From NCBI GenBank assembly GCA_018675575.1, contig JABGXW010000077.1, positions 1-33,223 on the forward strand: a stretch of 33,223 nucleotides of DNA, given 5' to 3'. Shown here one piece after another: positions 8,313 through 16,638 of this stretch. Positions within the stretch are counted from its first letter, which is position 1, and each line of letters begins with the position of its first letter. The notes under the pieces are model-generated. The model searched no databases. It was not told the origin of the DNA and saw only the letters and a list, made by a program, of their open reading frames with translations. The DNA is from Bacteriovoracaceae bacterium (GTDB lineage: Bacteria > Bdellovibrionota > Bacteriovoracia > Bacteriovoracales > Bacteriovoracaceae). Both the position numbers and the translations under genes were made by a program.

Positions 8313-9155
8313 TTACTTACATTTAGACATCCAAGCTTCTACTTCCTTATAATTTTGCATATTATTATGTTTTTGATAACCATTTAAAAGAATCTCACCT
8401 TTACAAATAATTTCTTTTTTAATTAATTCTTGCTGTTTCGCTGATAATAGTTCAGTTATTAGAATTCTCTGCATTGATTTTATTCGGTAATAATCCATGG
8501 CCTTAAATTTCATTGATAGTTGGTCCTCATGACCACCATATTTATTAATTACTGGAGTTTCTACAAAGCTCACAGGGTTTCTTAACGTAATCTTCAGCCA
8601 AAGATCATAATCTTCACAAACAATGAAAGATTCATCAAAGCCTCCAAACTCTTGAAGAATAGATTTCTTTATCATTGTAGCAGAGGGAGATATCAGACAG
8701 AGGGGAAGGCATTTTTCAAAGATCATTCCACCCGTTTTTTTATGCTTGAATTTAGGATTAACACGTTTTCCATTTCTAATCCAAATTTCTTCACCATGTA
8801 TTAGATTTGTATTTTCTAGCTTTAATATTTCTAATTGTTTTTCATTTTTAATCGGTAACCATTCATCATCGGAGTCCAAGAAGCTAATCCAGTCCCCACT
8901 TGCTAATTTAATGGCATCGTTTCTAGCAGCAGAAACTCCTTTATTCTCGGTTTTTTTATAAACAATCTGTTTATTTTCTATGTATTCTTTTAAGATTTCA
9001 AAAGTCTTATCAGTAGAGCCATCATCAATCACAATAATTTCATGACAAGAAATTGTTTGATTAATTATAGAATCAATTGCTCTAGGCAAAACTTCTGCTC
9101 TATTAAATGTTGGAATGATTGCTGAAATTTTAATAATTTTTTCCCGCAGCAACAA
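8313..9155 (-). CDS. Family 2 glycosyltransferase
   Basis: A 280-residue GT-A fold enzyme. SAIIPTFNRAEVLPRAIDSI at residues 11-30 is the nucleotide-binding start, IVIDDGSTDKT holds the Asp pair near 44-45, NKGVSAARNDAI follows, and FLDSDDEW (92-99) is the D-x-D metal and sugar-nucleotide motif. Later FGGFDESF and CEDYDLWLK give the catalytic ED region. It probably adds a sugar to a surface polysaccharide or lipid in the cytoplasm. The reading frame overlaps the upstream reductase gene by up to 26 bases. The only starts there are TTG (9155, 9152) or CTG 9149, with no ATG before the conserved strand, so the exact start is uncertain. A terminator follows the stop. Confidence 0.9.
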   Translation of the reverse strand: MLLREKIIKISAIIPTFNRAEVLPRAIDSIINQTISCHEIIVIDDGSTDKTFEILKEYIENKQIVYKKTENKGVSAARNDAIKLASGDWISFLDSDDEWLPIKNEKQLEILKLENTNLIHGEEIWIRNGKRVNPKFKHKKTGGMIFEKCLPLCLISPSATMIKKSILQEFGGFDESFIVCEDYDLWLKITLRNPVSFVETPVINKYGGHEDQLSMKFKAMDYYRIKSMQRILITELLSAKQQELIKKEIICKGEILLNGYQKHNNMQNYKEVEAWMSKCK

Positions 9156-10080
9156 TCAAAGAAGATGCTTCATCTAAAATGGTCTGAGCTGGCCTGTTAT
9201 CCATAGCAGTGAAAAGACCTTCTAATTGTTTGATTGACTTTGCTCCGCAAAGAATCATTGAGACCTCTTTGTGGGATAGGTTATGGCCAAGTGCAAGCTC
9301 TAACATTGTATGGCCATGCTCTTTCAGCATAGGAGATATTTTTTTTAGAGATTCAAATTTATGAGTATTATCTGCTTTTTTCCACCAAGGTGCCCAAGAT
9401 CGACAATCAGATTTATCATATTTAGGCTTCTCCTCAATTGGTTTTGTAAGAATCCCCTTATCCAGTGTTCCCCAACTCATGAAGCTCATTTCATTTTTGT
9501 TCATATATTTAAAAAGCTTCTCTTCTACTTCTCTTTCAAAGAAATTCATCTGGCATTGTAGCACATCAATTGAATCAATTTCTAGCGCCTTATCGCAGTC
9601 TTCCTCAAAGGTATTACAAAGCCCAATATATTTTATTTTTCCATCATGTTTGGCCTTTGCTAATACTTCCATTGGTTTTCTAATATCAACTCTTTCATCT
9701 GGCCAATGGATCATATAAAGATCGATATATTCTGTTTGCAGATCTTTTAAAGATTGATGAAGCATTTTCTCCGTTTCTTTTGGATCATTAGTCATATTGA
9801 TCCGTTGATTTTCATGCCAAGAGACTCCCGACTTTGAAATTAAAAATGCATCATCTCTTCTGCCCTTGAAAGCTTTCCCCATTCTTTTTTCTGACAGGCC
9901 AAACCCATATATAGGAGCGGTATCAAAAACCTTAACCCCTCTTTCTAAAGCACAATGCAATAGATTAATGGCGTCTTGTTCTGAAATATCTCCAAATCCA
10001 TAACCTCCCCCCTCTCCAGAGATTGCAGCACCTCCAAATCCAAGTCTTAAGGGAGATAAACTTTCTAATAACTTTGTCAT
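9130..10080 (-). CDS. Aldo/keto reductase
   Basis: A 316-residue NADPH-dependent oxidoreductase of the aldo/keto reductase superfamily, cytoplasmic. The full catalytic tetrad is visible: Asp53 and Tyr58 in VFDTAPIYGFGLSEKRMG, Lys83 in LISKSGV, and His125 in LYMIHWPDE. Length fits the family's single (beta/alpha)8 barrel. ATG 10080 is preferred to an upstream in-frame start at 10128 because AAGGA sits just ahead of it and the family's N-terminus begins there. It is first in a two-gene operon with a glycosyltransferase, which suggests modification of a sugar or sugar-derived precursor, though substrates cannot be predicted within this promiscuous family. Confidence 0.9.
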   Translation of the reverse strand: MTKLLESLSPLRLGFGGAAISGEGGGYGFGDISEQDAINLLHCALERGVKVFDTAPIYGFGLSEKRMGKAFKGRRDDAFLISKSGVSWHENQRINMTNDPKETEKMLHQSLKDLQTEYIDLYMIHWPDERVDIRKPMEVLAKAKHDGKIKYIGLCNTFEEDCDKALEIDSIDVLQCQMNFFEREVEEKLFKYMNKNEMSFMSWGTLDKGILTKPIEEKPKYDKSDCRSWAPWWKKADNTHKFESLKKISPMLKEHGHTMLELALGHNLSHKEVSMILCGAKSIKQLEGLFTAMDNRPAQTILDEASSLIVAAGKNY

Positions 10081-10147
10081 TATTTTTCCTTTATTTAAGG
10101 TGTTAACGATACTGTTTACTCCAACCACTCTTATAGACTCTCTTCCA

Positions 10148-10176
10148 TTGACTTGTCATAACGCATTCTGTAATTA
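10148..10176 (+). promoter_or_regulatory. Possible sigma70-type promoter for the nucleosidase-like gene
   Basis: TTGACT (10148-10153), a 17-base spacer and TAATTA (10171-10176) match the general -35/-10 pattern. The -10 element ends only six bases before the ATG at 10183, so a transcript from it would be nearly leaderless. This rests on pattern match only. Confidence 0.3.
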
Positions 10177-10182
10177 AAGAGC

Positions 10183-11238
10183 ATGATTCTCTTATCCTTT
10201 GCACATCGAAATGAGGCGCAATGCTTCTTTGAGCATTTCCAATTCAGCCCCTCACAGGACTTCAATGGCCTTTGGATTGATCAAAGTGAAGGACTTGGCA
10301 TACTAATTACAGGAGAAGGTCAATTTGAGTCACTCAACCTCCTCTCCTCTTTACTAGCAAGTGGTGAGAATATTTCGAAGGTTGTTAACCTTGGAGTGGC
10401 CGGTGCTTTAAATTCCAAATTTAGAAACCAAGAAGTCTATCAAGTTAGAACTGCCTATCTTGCATTAGAAAATAACCCTCAATTTAAATCTTTTCCCATT
10501 CAACAGTTTAAAGATTTAAAAACCTGTGATTGCTTAACCAGCTCTAAAAGAATTTTAAAACAAGAAATAAGAACAAAGTTATCACCCATAGCAGATATTG
10601 TGGATAGGGAATTATGGTCTTTAGGTTTTGCTTGTTCAAAAGCTAAAATACCTTTATTTTCAATAAAAGTTATTAGCGATTCAGATGATAATGACTCGAA
10701 AAATATTTGTGAAGAAATTAAGGAACTAGCACAAGAATTTAGCAAGCTCTTACTTAATGCCTTCCTGGCCAATCATAGGAAAAATTCCAAAGGGGATAAC
10801 AATCAACAAGATATTGACCACGAACTCTATCAGTTGCTACATGATAAAAACCTCTACTTTACCGTTTCAATGAAGAGAAAGTTTAAGACCCTCGTTTCAA
10901 AAGTTCTTCTAAATAAAGAAGATATTAAAAAAAAGCAGTTAACAGTATCCATTTCAGAAGATAATAGTAAAAAGGAAAATGCCTTAATCGTTCTTGCCAA
11001 TCTAACTGCCGAACTAAACCCATTAAGAACAGAGATTGAAGGACAATTAAATGAAATGACTAGAACATTAGTCAAAATAGGTTGGACAATTAAGTATGAT
11101 TCAAATATTGAAGACAAATGGATTTCAGTCTATTCCAAGATTCAATCATCTTCTCAATTGCATAAACTCTCTAAGACTTTAGAAAGCTTTCCTTTCGAAG
11201 ACTGGCAAGATGTCTTTGAAGGTAAAGCAGATGTTTAA
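10183..11238 (+). CDS. Nucleoside phosphorylase/nucleosidase-like protein with an extra C-terminal domain
   Basis: A 351-residue protein. Residues 1 to about 195 resemble the MTA/SAH nucleosidase and nucleoside phosphorylase fold. An N-terminal strand is followed by Glu11, then VVNLGVAGALN (about 67-77), and KVISDSDDND with Asp166 at the position of the catalytic Asp of MTA nucleosidase. The remaining 155 residues, charged and helix-rich, are not part of that fold and I do not recognise them. The similarity is distant: the substrate loop is not clearly conserved, so hydrolase activity is inferred. The downstream radical SAM gene overlaps by eight bases (ATGTTTAA), so the two are coupled. Radical SAM enzymes release 5'-deoxyadenosine, which MTA nucleosidases are known to cleave, giving a plausible functional link. 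Confidence 0.65.
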   Translation: MILLSFAHRNEAQCFFEHFQFSPSQDFNGLWIDQSEGLGILITGEGQFESLNLLSSLLASGENISKVVNLGVAGALNSKFRNQEVYQVRTAYLALENNPQFKSFPIQQFKDLKTCDCLTSSKRILKQEIRTKLSPIADIVDRELWSLGFACSKAKIPLFSIKVISDSDDNDSKNICEEIKELAQEFSKLLLNAFLANHRKNSKGDNNQQDIDHELYQLLHDKNLYFTVSMKRKFKTLVSKVLLNKEDIKKKQLTVSISEDNSKKENALIVLANLTAELNPLRTEIEGQLNEMTRTLVKIGWTIKYDSNIEDKWISVYSKIQSSSQLHKLSKTLESFPFEDWQDVFEGKADV

Positions 11239-12235
11239 TCGAGTCTTTGTTGAAGAAGATATTCTTAATCTTCCACGAACTAAAAAGATATTAGAGCATT
11301 TTAAAAATGTTGATCACGAAATTATTCATCGCATAGACGATTATTTTGGAAGGGTAAAAAAACCATATCTTCAAAAGCGGGACAATCTTAATCTTTACAT
11401 TGGTAAAAAGAGAGGTCAACTTGTCAAAGAAGCACCTAATGCATACGGGTTTGGATCGGACCCTCATTACTACTTTATTCATTCTTATAATTGTATATAT
11501 GAATGTGAATACTGCTACCTCCAGGGATATTTTAATTCTCCAGATATAGTATTTTTTGTTAATCACGAAGAAATCGGAGAAGAGATTAAACGATTAAGTC
11601 TTGAAGTTCATAAAGAAAAAAGGCCCTGGTTCCATGCCGGCGAATTTTCTGACTCATTAGCACTCTCTCACATTACTTCAGATATTGAATTTTACTTTGA
11701 TTTGTTCAAAGAACTACCTAATAGTTTTCTCGAATTCAGAACCAAGTCGGTAAATACAAAAGACCTTTTAAAACAAAAACCTTTAGAAAATATCATCATA
11801 AGCTTTTCGCTGTCTCCAAGTGAAAGGACAAAGAAATCGGACCTTGGTTGTCCTAGCTCTATGACAAGAATCAAGGCGATGCGAAAAGTCACCAACGCCG
11901 GACACAAGATCGCCATTCATCTCGACCCAATTATTTATGAGAATAATTTTGAAGAAAAATACGAAGAGTTAATTCAAGAGATTTTAAGCTCTGTTGATTT
12001 AACTAAGATTCTCTATATATCTGTGGGAGTTGTTCGTTTTACAAAAGATGTCTATAGGCAGGTTACACAAAACTATCCGAAGTCAGACTTGTTGGCGATG
12101 GAGTTTATCAAAACAGCAGATGGAAAGGTGAGATACCCAAGACCCATAAGAATGAAAATCCTTTCAAAAGTTAAAGAGCTATTATTAAAAAATGGCTTTA
12201 AAGCTAATCAAGTGTATCTATGCATGGAAGATTAA
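11231..12235 (+). CDS. Radical SAM protein of the spore photoproduct lyase (SplB) family
   Basis: A 334-residue protein with the SPL-type [4Fe-4S] motif C-x3-C-x2-C (Cys88, Cys92, Cys95 in YNCIYECEYCYLQGYF). It also has typical SPL-family features: IHLDPIIYENNFEEKYEELI, a C-terminal NYPKS, and length matching the family. Aligned by eye to Bacillus SplB, the region FEASCTSD, which holds the hydrogen-donating Cys141, corresponds to FHAGEFSD here, with Glu138 in place of that cysteine. Classical thymine-dimer repair is therefore doubtful; another DNA or nucleotide substrate is possible. ATG 11231 is chosen over ATG 11210 because GAAGG lies about eight bases upstream and it overlaps the previous stop. 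It is convergent with, and overlaps by four bases, the next minus-strand gene. Confidence 0.85.
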   Translation: MFNRVFVEEDILNLPRTKKILEHFKNVDHEIIHRIDDYFGRVKKPYLQKRDNLNLYIGKKRGQLVKEAPNAYGFGSDPHYYFIHSYNCIYECEYCYLQGYFNSPDIVFFVNHEEIGEEIKRLSLEVHKEKRPWFHAGEFSDSLALSHITSDIEFYFDLFKELPNSFLEFRTKSVNTKDLLKQKPLENIIISFSLSPSERTKKSDLGCPSSMTRIKAMRKVTNAGHKIAIHLDPIIYENNFEEKYEELIQEILSSVDLTKILYISVGVVRFTKDVYRQVTQNYPKSDLLAMEFIKTADGKVRYPRPIRMKILSKVKELLLKNGFKANQVYLCMED

Positions 12236-13164
12236 TTCATTTCATTATCGACTCGTAAGAATAATGACTTGATTTTTTCGCCGAAAAATTTTCTTTGACT
12301 AAAATCCTCTTGAAGAACCATTAGATTATCTTCTTTATTGTTTTCTGGTGCTATTGAATTAATCACATACATTTGGTGGTCCATGACTTCGTTCATCAAT
12401 GTTAAAATTTCTTCTCGGTAAGATTCATCAATAAAGTTATTAAGTACCAAACCTTTTAAGTATTGAGTTGAATAGGCTAATGTAATTGTACTTGGGAATT
12501 TTTCTAAATCTTGAAGAAAATATTTTGAAATCTTCCTGTGCAGTTTTGATCGAACAGCAGGTTTCCAATGTCGGTCATTAGCGGCCTCAATGGAGGATAA
12601 AAGAAAGTTAAAAAGTTTTGGATCTCTACAAACTTCAATTTTGGCCAAGTAGTTTCTAATATTCATTACGTCTAGTTTATTTTTGTAAAATTCTTTATGA
12701 TAAATAATTTTTTCAATAAAATGATATGCCTGTGTTGAATTATTTCGCACGACAGCATGCGCCAACGCATCAATCTTTTGAAGTATTCCATTTGCATTAT
12801 TAAACTTGCTCGACTTAGGATCAATGTAATCGGGGTTTTGAATTTCATCGTTAATAAACTTCTCACAGCTAGTTGATTCAGTTAATGCAACTTTCATAAA
12901 ACTATCAATTTCTTTCTTTATTCTTTTTATATTATTGCCTTCGTAAGCAATCTTTTTTTTAGGCTTTTTACTAACCAGTTTGACATTTTTAACGACTTTT
13001 TTGGACACGACTTTTTTGGACACGACTTTTTTGGACACGACTTTTTTCTGGAACCCTTCTTCTTTTGTATCTAATCCTACAGATAATACAAAGGCAGTCA
13101 CAATACTTGTTATGGCAATAACAATAATCATTTTTCCTTTGCTAAGGCCAAAAAGTCTTTTCAC
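12232..13164 (-). CDS. Membrane-anchored protein of unknown function with KKVVS repeats
   Basis: A 310-residue protein starting at GTG 13164, with AAGGAAG upstream. One hydrophobic segment (residues 12-30) is followed by a strongly basic tract containing tandem KKVVS pentapeptides (about 40-60). A largely helical domain with scattered Cys follows. The domain matches no family I recognise. It is probably anchored in the inner membrane with the body in the periplasm, the Lys-rich tract possibly touching peptidoglycan or phospholipid; that is inference. The GTG overlaps the stop of the upstream gene (GTGA), making it the last gene of a minus-strand operon. Its stop overlaps the convergent radical SAM gene. 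Confidence 0.7.
   Translation of the reverse strand: MKRLFGLSKGKMIIVIAITSIVTAFVLSVGLDTKEEGFQKKVVSKKVVSKKVVSKKVVKNVKLVSKKPKKKIAYEGNNIKRIKKEIDSFMKVALTESTSCEKFINDEIQNPDYIDPKSSKFNNANGILQKIDALAHAVVRNNSTQAYHFIEKIIYHKEFYKNKLDVMNIRNYLAKIEVCRDPKLFNFLLSSIEAANDRHWKPAVRSKLHRKISKYFLQDLEKFPSTITLAYSTQYLKGLVLNNFIDESYREEILTLMNEVMDHQMYVINSIAPENNKEDNLMVLQEDFSQRKFFGEKIKSLFLRVDNEMN
12993..13047. repeat. 15-bp tandem repeat inside a coding region
   Basis: Three perfect copies of CGACTTTTTTGGACA (12993-13037) and a partial fourth (13038-13047). On the minus strand they encode KKVVS repeated. The unit is five codons and carries a six-T run, so copy changes would keep the frame while slippage in the T run would break it. 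Confidence 0.9.
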
Positions 13165-14267
13165 AATGATTTTTCTTCCTTATTTCTTCGCCGATGTTCT
13201 TCAATTAGCAAGTTCTTTCTATTATACTTTCGAACCATACAAAATGCATCTGACTTTTTGGCAAGTACTTTAAATGCCCACTTTTTTCTTCCAAACAGGC
13301 CATTTTTTTTATTTTTAGTTACATAGTCGGACCAGACCAACTTAGGTCCATCTTTATAAAAATTCAACTTCATTCGATGGCAATGATTGTAGATATTCTG
13401 GATCTGTTTTTGATCTTTATTTTTCAATGTTGGAAGAATCTTAAAACAAAGATCTGCTTTTTCACCGTTAGCTAAATCTCTTTTTATAGATGCGTTAATA
13501 CCTTTATCAAAAAACCTCATAAATTCATCGTAGGCCTTGTTACTCAAGCCCATAGCAGTTTCAAGGCCAGTATATATTTCACTTAAAGACACGGTTTGAT
13601 TACCGTGATTAAATGATTGAAGTAAAGAGGTTACTAAATCCATTCTTGTGGAATAAACGACATCTGAAAGATCATCATCAAACTCCCCTGATACAAATCG
13701 GGCCTCTATTTCATAACCAACCATATCTCTAACTTTTTGAAAAAAGACATCGTTGCCCCTTTCTGCAAGTTTTAATATTTTTGAAATACATGAAGTGATT
13801 CTAAAACTTTTATTTTCAAGAACGTCATTTGATAGCAATGAATGGAGATTGGAATTTAGTTTACAGACCTCTGGTAATGCATCGTCTGGCATTGTTCTTG
13901 GTTGATAGGATTCTTTGACTAAGTTAAGAATAGTAAGGGCAAGTTTTCCTGTTTTACGTGTATTGATAATTTGTGGATTATACCTATGAGTAACCTGTGG
14001 CACAATTTCATCTAAATCGTAGATACATTGTGATTGATTATCAAGACAACCAAGTTCAGTTAAATAAAGAGCAATTCTCTCTGCATTTTTAATTATAAAC
14101 TCAAGAGAGAGAAAGGCATTGGTATCACCACGTAGGTCTGCTCTTGCTCGTACCAGAACAGAAAAAGCATCTACTGAAATAGTTCTTGCCCTTTCGATAT
14201 TCACTTGATCCAAGGTATCACCAACAACTCCTAGGGCATTTGATAATGCCATAGTCCAATTTGTCAT
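13161..14267 (-). CDS. Protein of unknown function, in frame with the preceding ORF across one TAA
   Basis: A 368-residue open frame rich in helices, with no signal peptide, no membrane segment and no recognised domain. It starts at ATG 14267, six bases past the first base of the TAA (14273-14271) ending the upstream gene, and in the same frame: stop, ACT, then ATG. No ribosome binding site precedes the ATG. Both facts suggest it may be the C-terminal half of one exported protein of about 805 residues, split by a nonsense codon, or expressed by readthrough or re-initiation. If translated alone it would lack an export signal although both flanking operon genes are envelope proteins. Its stop overlaps the next gene's GTG. 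Confidence 0.6.
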   Translation of the reverse strand: MTNWTMALSNALGVVGDTLDQVNIERARTISVDAFSVLVRARADLRGDTNAFLSLEFIIKNAERIALYLTELGCLDNQSQCIYDLDEIVPQVTHRYNPQIINTRKTGKLALTILNLVKESYQPRTMPDDALPEVCKLNSNLHSLLSNDVLENKSFRITSCISKILKLAERGNDVFFQKVRDMVGYEIEARFVSGEFDDDLSDVVYSTRMDLVTSLLQSFNHGNQTVSLSEIYTGLETAMGLSNKAYDEFMRFFDKGINASIKRDLANGEKADLCFKILPTLKNKDQKQIQNIYNHCHRMKLNFYKDGPKLVWSDYVTKNKKNGLFGRKKWAFKVLAKKSDAFCMVRKYNRKNLLIEEHRRRNKEEKSL

Positions 14268-14270
14268 AGT

Positions 14271-15578
14271 TTAGGTTAAGTTTCTATTTCTTATGTATTC
14301 TAGTAATTTTCCACATTTTTCGATTGAGGATCCGCCATTCGGGCAGTCAGGGAAATCATTAAGAGTTGGATCAAAAATTGTAAAAGGTAGTAATTTTTTA
14401 TCCCTAGAGACAAAAATAGGGTTTTCTACCCCATACTCATCCATACCTCTTCCATTGTCAGTAGGAGTAAGTGAAGGCATACGCATAATGTGAACTAGGT
14501 TTTGAATAGCAATGGCAATGGCCTCTGATCTTTCTTTTAAATTTGTTATATCAACAAAAGTTCTTTTTCTTATTGTTCCATAGGTTTGAATATAACGGGT
14601 AATCTTTTGTAATAACTCAGCTTGAACAATAGGTTTCTCTCTATTAACCAAATCTCCTTGCGAAGTAATGGCAGAGCCTGCGTAAACTTCTTGAAGCCAA
14701 TGAGATAAATGTCCCATATGTTTGGACAATAATTCTATGCCCTCTAAAGTGGAGATATCTCTATTAAATTGGTCTCGATATAAATCAATAAGCTTAAGTG
14801 TTTCTCGTGAATCACAATATTGATCACTTATCACTTGGCCTACACATCTTAAGGCGCTCGGCAGTTCTGCTTCATCTAGGTAATTTAAAGACTGATTGTA
14901 TTTAAAATTTTGTAAAAAATTAGTTATAGTTCCGACGATAGCACCGGAGGTCGCTAATGCTAAAGAAGTACCTGGATTAGTAAAGGCAGATGTGGCAAGT
15001 AAAGATTGAGATAAAAGCCCCCCAACAAGACTTCCTTTTTTTTCGAAGCAAGCAGCTGAGGACCCCATAGTACCAAGTATACCTTCAACACTTGTCATAA
15101 CTTGTGAAGCTATTAAAGTTTGATCATTAGAAAAACTTTCAAACCGAGTTAACTCAGTATCTATACTTACAAGCTCAGCTTGGGAGATAAAAATATTACT
15201 ATTGATCATAGCAACATCTTCAGCAGATAAAGTCGTATCTGATAAAAGATTAGTATAATAAGCAATTTGAGATTCTATTTCAGATTTAGTGTTTCTCGTA
15301 TTTCTATAAACTTCATATTCTCCGTATATTCTTTCATAATTTGAAAGTACTTCCACAATGTTTGAATTTCCAAAGCATTGTGAGTCTTCTTTAATTTTCA
15401 TAACAACTGTTCTTAAGTTTTGAATATGTCCTAATGAACCTTGTACATGTCGTGTGATAACATTGGGACATTGACCCTTGAAACTATTAATTAAAATTGC
15501 AGAAACATTAAGTGATGAGTTTGCTAATTGTGAAAAAAGTAAGAGAAGGGTAAATAAACAAAACTTTGGATTCAACAT
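14271..15578 (-). CDS. Exported helical protein of unknown function (possibly truncated by a stop codon)
   Basis: A 435-residue protein with a signal peptide (MLNPKFCLFTLLLLFSQLANS). A long helical region (about 60-160) follows, then a hydrophobic, Gly/Ala/Ser-rich stretch around residues 195-230 (VGGLLSQSLLATSAF and on) that could insert in a membrane. Several Cys are present (CVGQVISDQYC, CPNGGSSIEKC). No family is recognised. ATG 15578 is preferred to the longer frame because GGGGAG lies upstream and the signal peptide starts there. It ends at TAA 14273-14271, followed in the same frame by another 369 open codons. It is first in a three-gene minus-strand operon and divergent from the gene at 15744. 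Confidence 0.65.
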   Translation of the reverse strand: MLNPKFCLFTLLLLFSQLANSSLNVSAILINSFKGQCPNVITRHVQGSLGHIQNLRTVVMKIKEDSQCFGNSNIVEVLSNYERIYGEYEVYRNTRNTKSEIESQIAYYTNLLSDTTLSAEDVAMINSNIFISQAELVSIDTELTRFESFSNDQTLIASQVMTSVEGILGTMGSSAACFEKKGSLVGGLLSQSLLATSAFTNPGTSLALATSGAIVGTITNFLQNFKYNQSLNYLDEAELPSALRCVGQVISDQYCDSRETLKLIDLYRDQFNRDISTLEGIELLSKHMGHLSHWLQEVYAGSAITSQGDLVNREKPIVQAELLQKITRYIQTYGTIRKRTFVDITNLKERSEAIAIAIQNLVHIMRMPSLTPTDNGRGMDEYGVENPIFVSRDKKLLPFTIFDPTLNDFPDCPNGGSSIEKCGKLLEYIRNRNLT

Positions 15579-15743
15579 AGTAAAACGCTCCCCTATAGGT
15601 TTTTTGCACAACGTAGCATGGAGATTATAAAGTTACCAACAATGACGCCAAGCGCATACGATATACCGAGTTGGTTGAAGTTAAAGTTTAATTCTAAAAT
15701 AAAAACTATGATATGGTATAAGTAGCTAATTAGTGGAGTTTAG

Positions 15744-16205
15744 ATGAAGTTTGGCCAGACGTTATTATTTTTATTAGTAATACCTTTAATTGTATCAGCA
15801 GAACCTTCCCCTAGTAAAACGGAGTTATCAACAAAGCTTAAAAAGAAAGTTCAAAAAGAATTCATAGCATTCCATAAAGCAAATCAAACTCTTCGTGAAA
15901 AGCATCAAAATGCACTCTATGAAGATCAAAAGCTCATCCTAGAGAAAACCCATAAGAAAACTTTGCTATTTTTTAGAGAAATTTCTAAATTACAACAAGA
16001 GATTTCTTTAAGTGATATTAAAGAAAATAAGAAAATTCAGTTAGAGATTGGACGGCGAAAGAAACTTTTCAAAGGCAAGCTTCATGAAGATCGACGCAAG
16101 GCCAGAAAGAAAATGAGTTCTAAAAGGGACAAGTTCCAGAAAGTTATGGATAAGCGTCGCAAGAGCTTTAAGAATAAAATAAAGGCCTTTAAAGCAGAAA
16201 TCTAG
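15744..16205 (+). CDS. Small exported Lys-rich coiled-coil protein
   Basis: A 153-residue protein with a signal peptide (MKFGQTLLFLLVIPLIVSA, cleavage likely before EPSPS). The mature part is almost entirely charged, with very many Lys, Glu and Arg residues and heptad-like spacing, so a long basic helix or coiled coil in the periplasm is likely. No family is recognised. GGAG lies six bases before the ATG. It stands between the divergent exported-protein operon and rpmB. The strongly basic mature part suggests binding to an anionic polymer or an envelope-spacer role, which is speculation. Confidence 0.65.
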   Translation: MKFGQTLLFLLVIPLIVSAEPSPSKTELSTKLKKKVQKEFIAFHKANQTLREKHQNALYEDQKLILEKTHKKTLLFFREISKLQQEISLSDIKENKKIQLEIGRRKKLFKGKLHEDRRKARKKMSSKRDKFQKVMDKRRKSFKNKIKAFKAEI

Positions 16206-16265
16206 CTCGTTAATTCAATTACTTACTAATGTTTTTTAAAAATTTATCTCTCGTTGAAAATTTTC

Positions 16266-16294
16266 TTGCAGATTGCCATCTTGAAGTCTATATT
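16266..16294 (+). promoter_or_regulatory. Likely sigma70 promoter of rpmB
   Basis: TTGCAG (16266-16271), a 17-base spacer and TATATT (16289-16294) lie about 50 bases before the rpmB ATG. The -10 matches consensus at five of six positions, and a clear AAGGA ribosome binding site follows near 16336. Confidence 0.5.
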
Positions 16295-16347
16295 ACCCAA
16301 CTGAAATCAAACCACTAGAGTATCAAGATATAAGAAGGATTATTGTT

Positions 16348-16584
16348 ATGGCACGTACATGTGATTTAACCGGAAAAAGAAGACTTGTAGGAAACAAGGT
16401 TTCTCACGCAAAAAATAGAACAAGAACTAAGCAACAAGTTAACCTACAAACTAAGAGAATATTCGATCCAGAAACGGGGAGAACTATTAGATTGAGATTA
16501 TCAACAAGCGCAATAAGAACTTTAGATAAAGTAGGTTCACTTTCAAAGTTCTTAAGAAAATATAGACATTTATTTGTAAATTAA
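16348..16584 (+). CDS. rpmB: 50S ribosomal protein bL28
   Basis: A 78-residue protein matching bL28 throughout: MARTCDLTGKRRLVGNKVSH at the start, NLQTKRIFDPETGRTIRLRL in the middle and an STSAIRTLDKVGS tail. It is a structural protein of the large ribosomal subunit. The paired cysteines of zinc-binding bL28 forms are absent; only Cys5 is present. It has its own promoter and terminator and is monocistronic here. In many bacteria rpmB is next to rpmG; here rpmG lies about 8.5 kb away on the other strand. Confidence 0.97.
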   Translation: MARTCDLTGKRRLVGNKVSHAKNRTRTKQQVNLQTKRIFDPETGRTIRLRLSTSAIRTLDKVGSLSKFLRKYRHLFVN

Positions 16585-16610
16585 TTTCGAATACATTTCA
16601 CTATCTTTGT

Positions 16611-16638
16611 GCCAGCTAAATGCTGGCCTTTTTATTTC
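16611..16638 (+). terminator. Intrinsic terminator of rpmB
   Basis: GCCAGC-TAAAT-GCTGGC (16611-16627) followed by CTTTTTATTT. The hairpin overlaps the stop codon and last codons of the convergent membrane-protein gene ending at 16616. On the minus strand no T-run follows, so it acts in the rpmB direction. Confidence 0.85.

Noticed and set aside
9130-10128. Upstream start at 10128 for the aldo/keto reductase
   Set aside because: The extra 16 residues fall outside the family fold, and AAGGA directly precedes ATG 10080.
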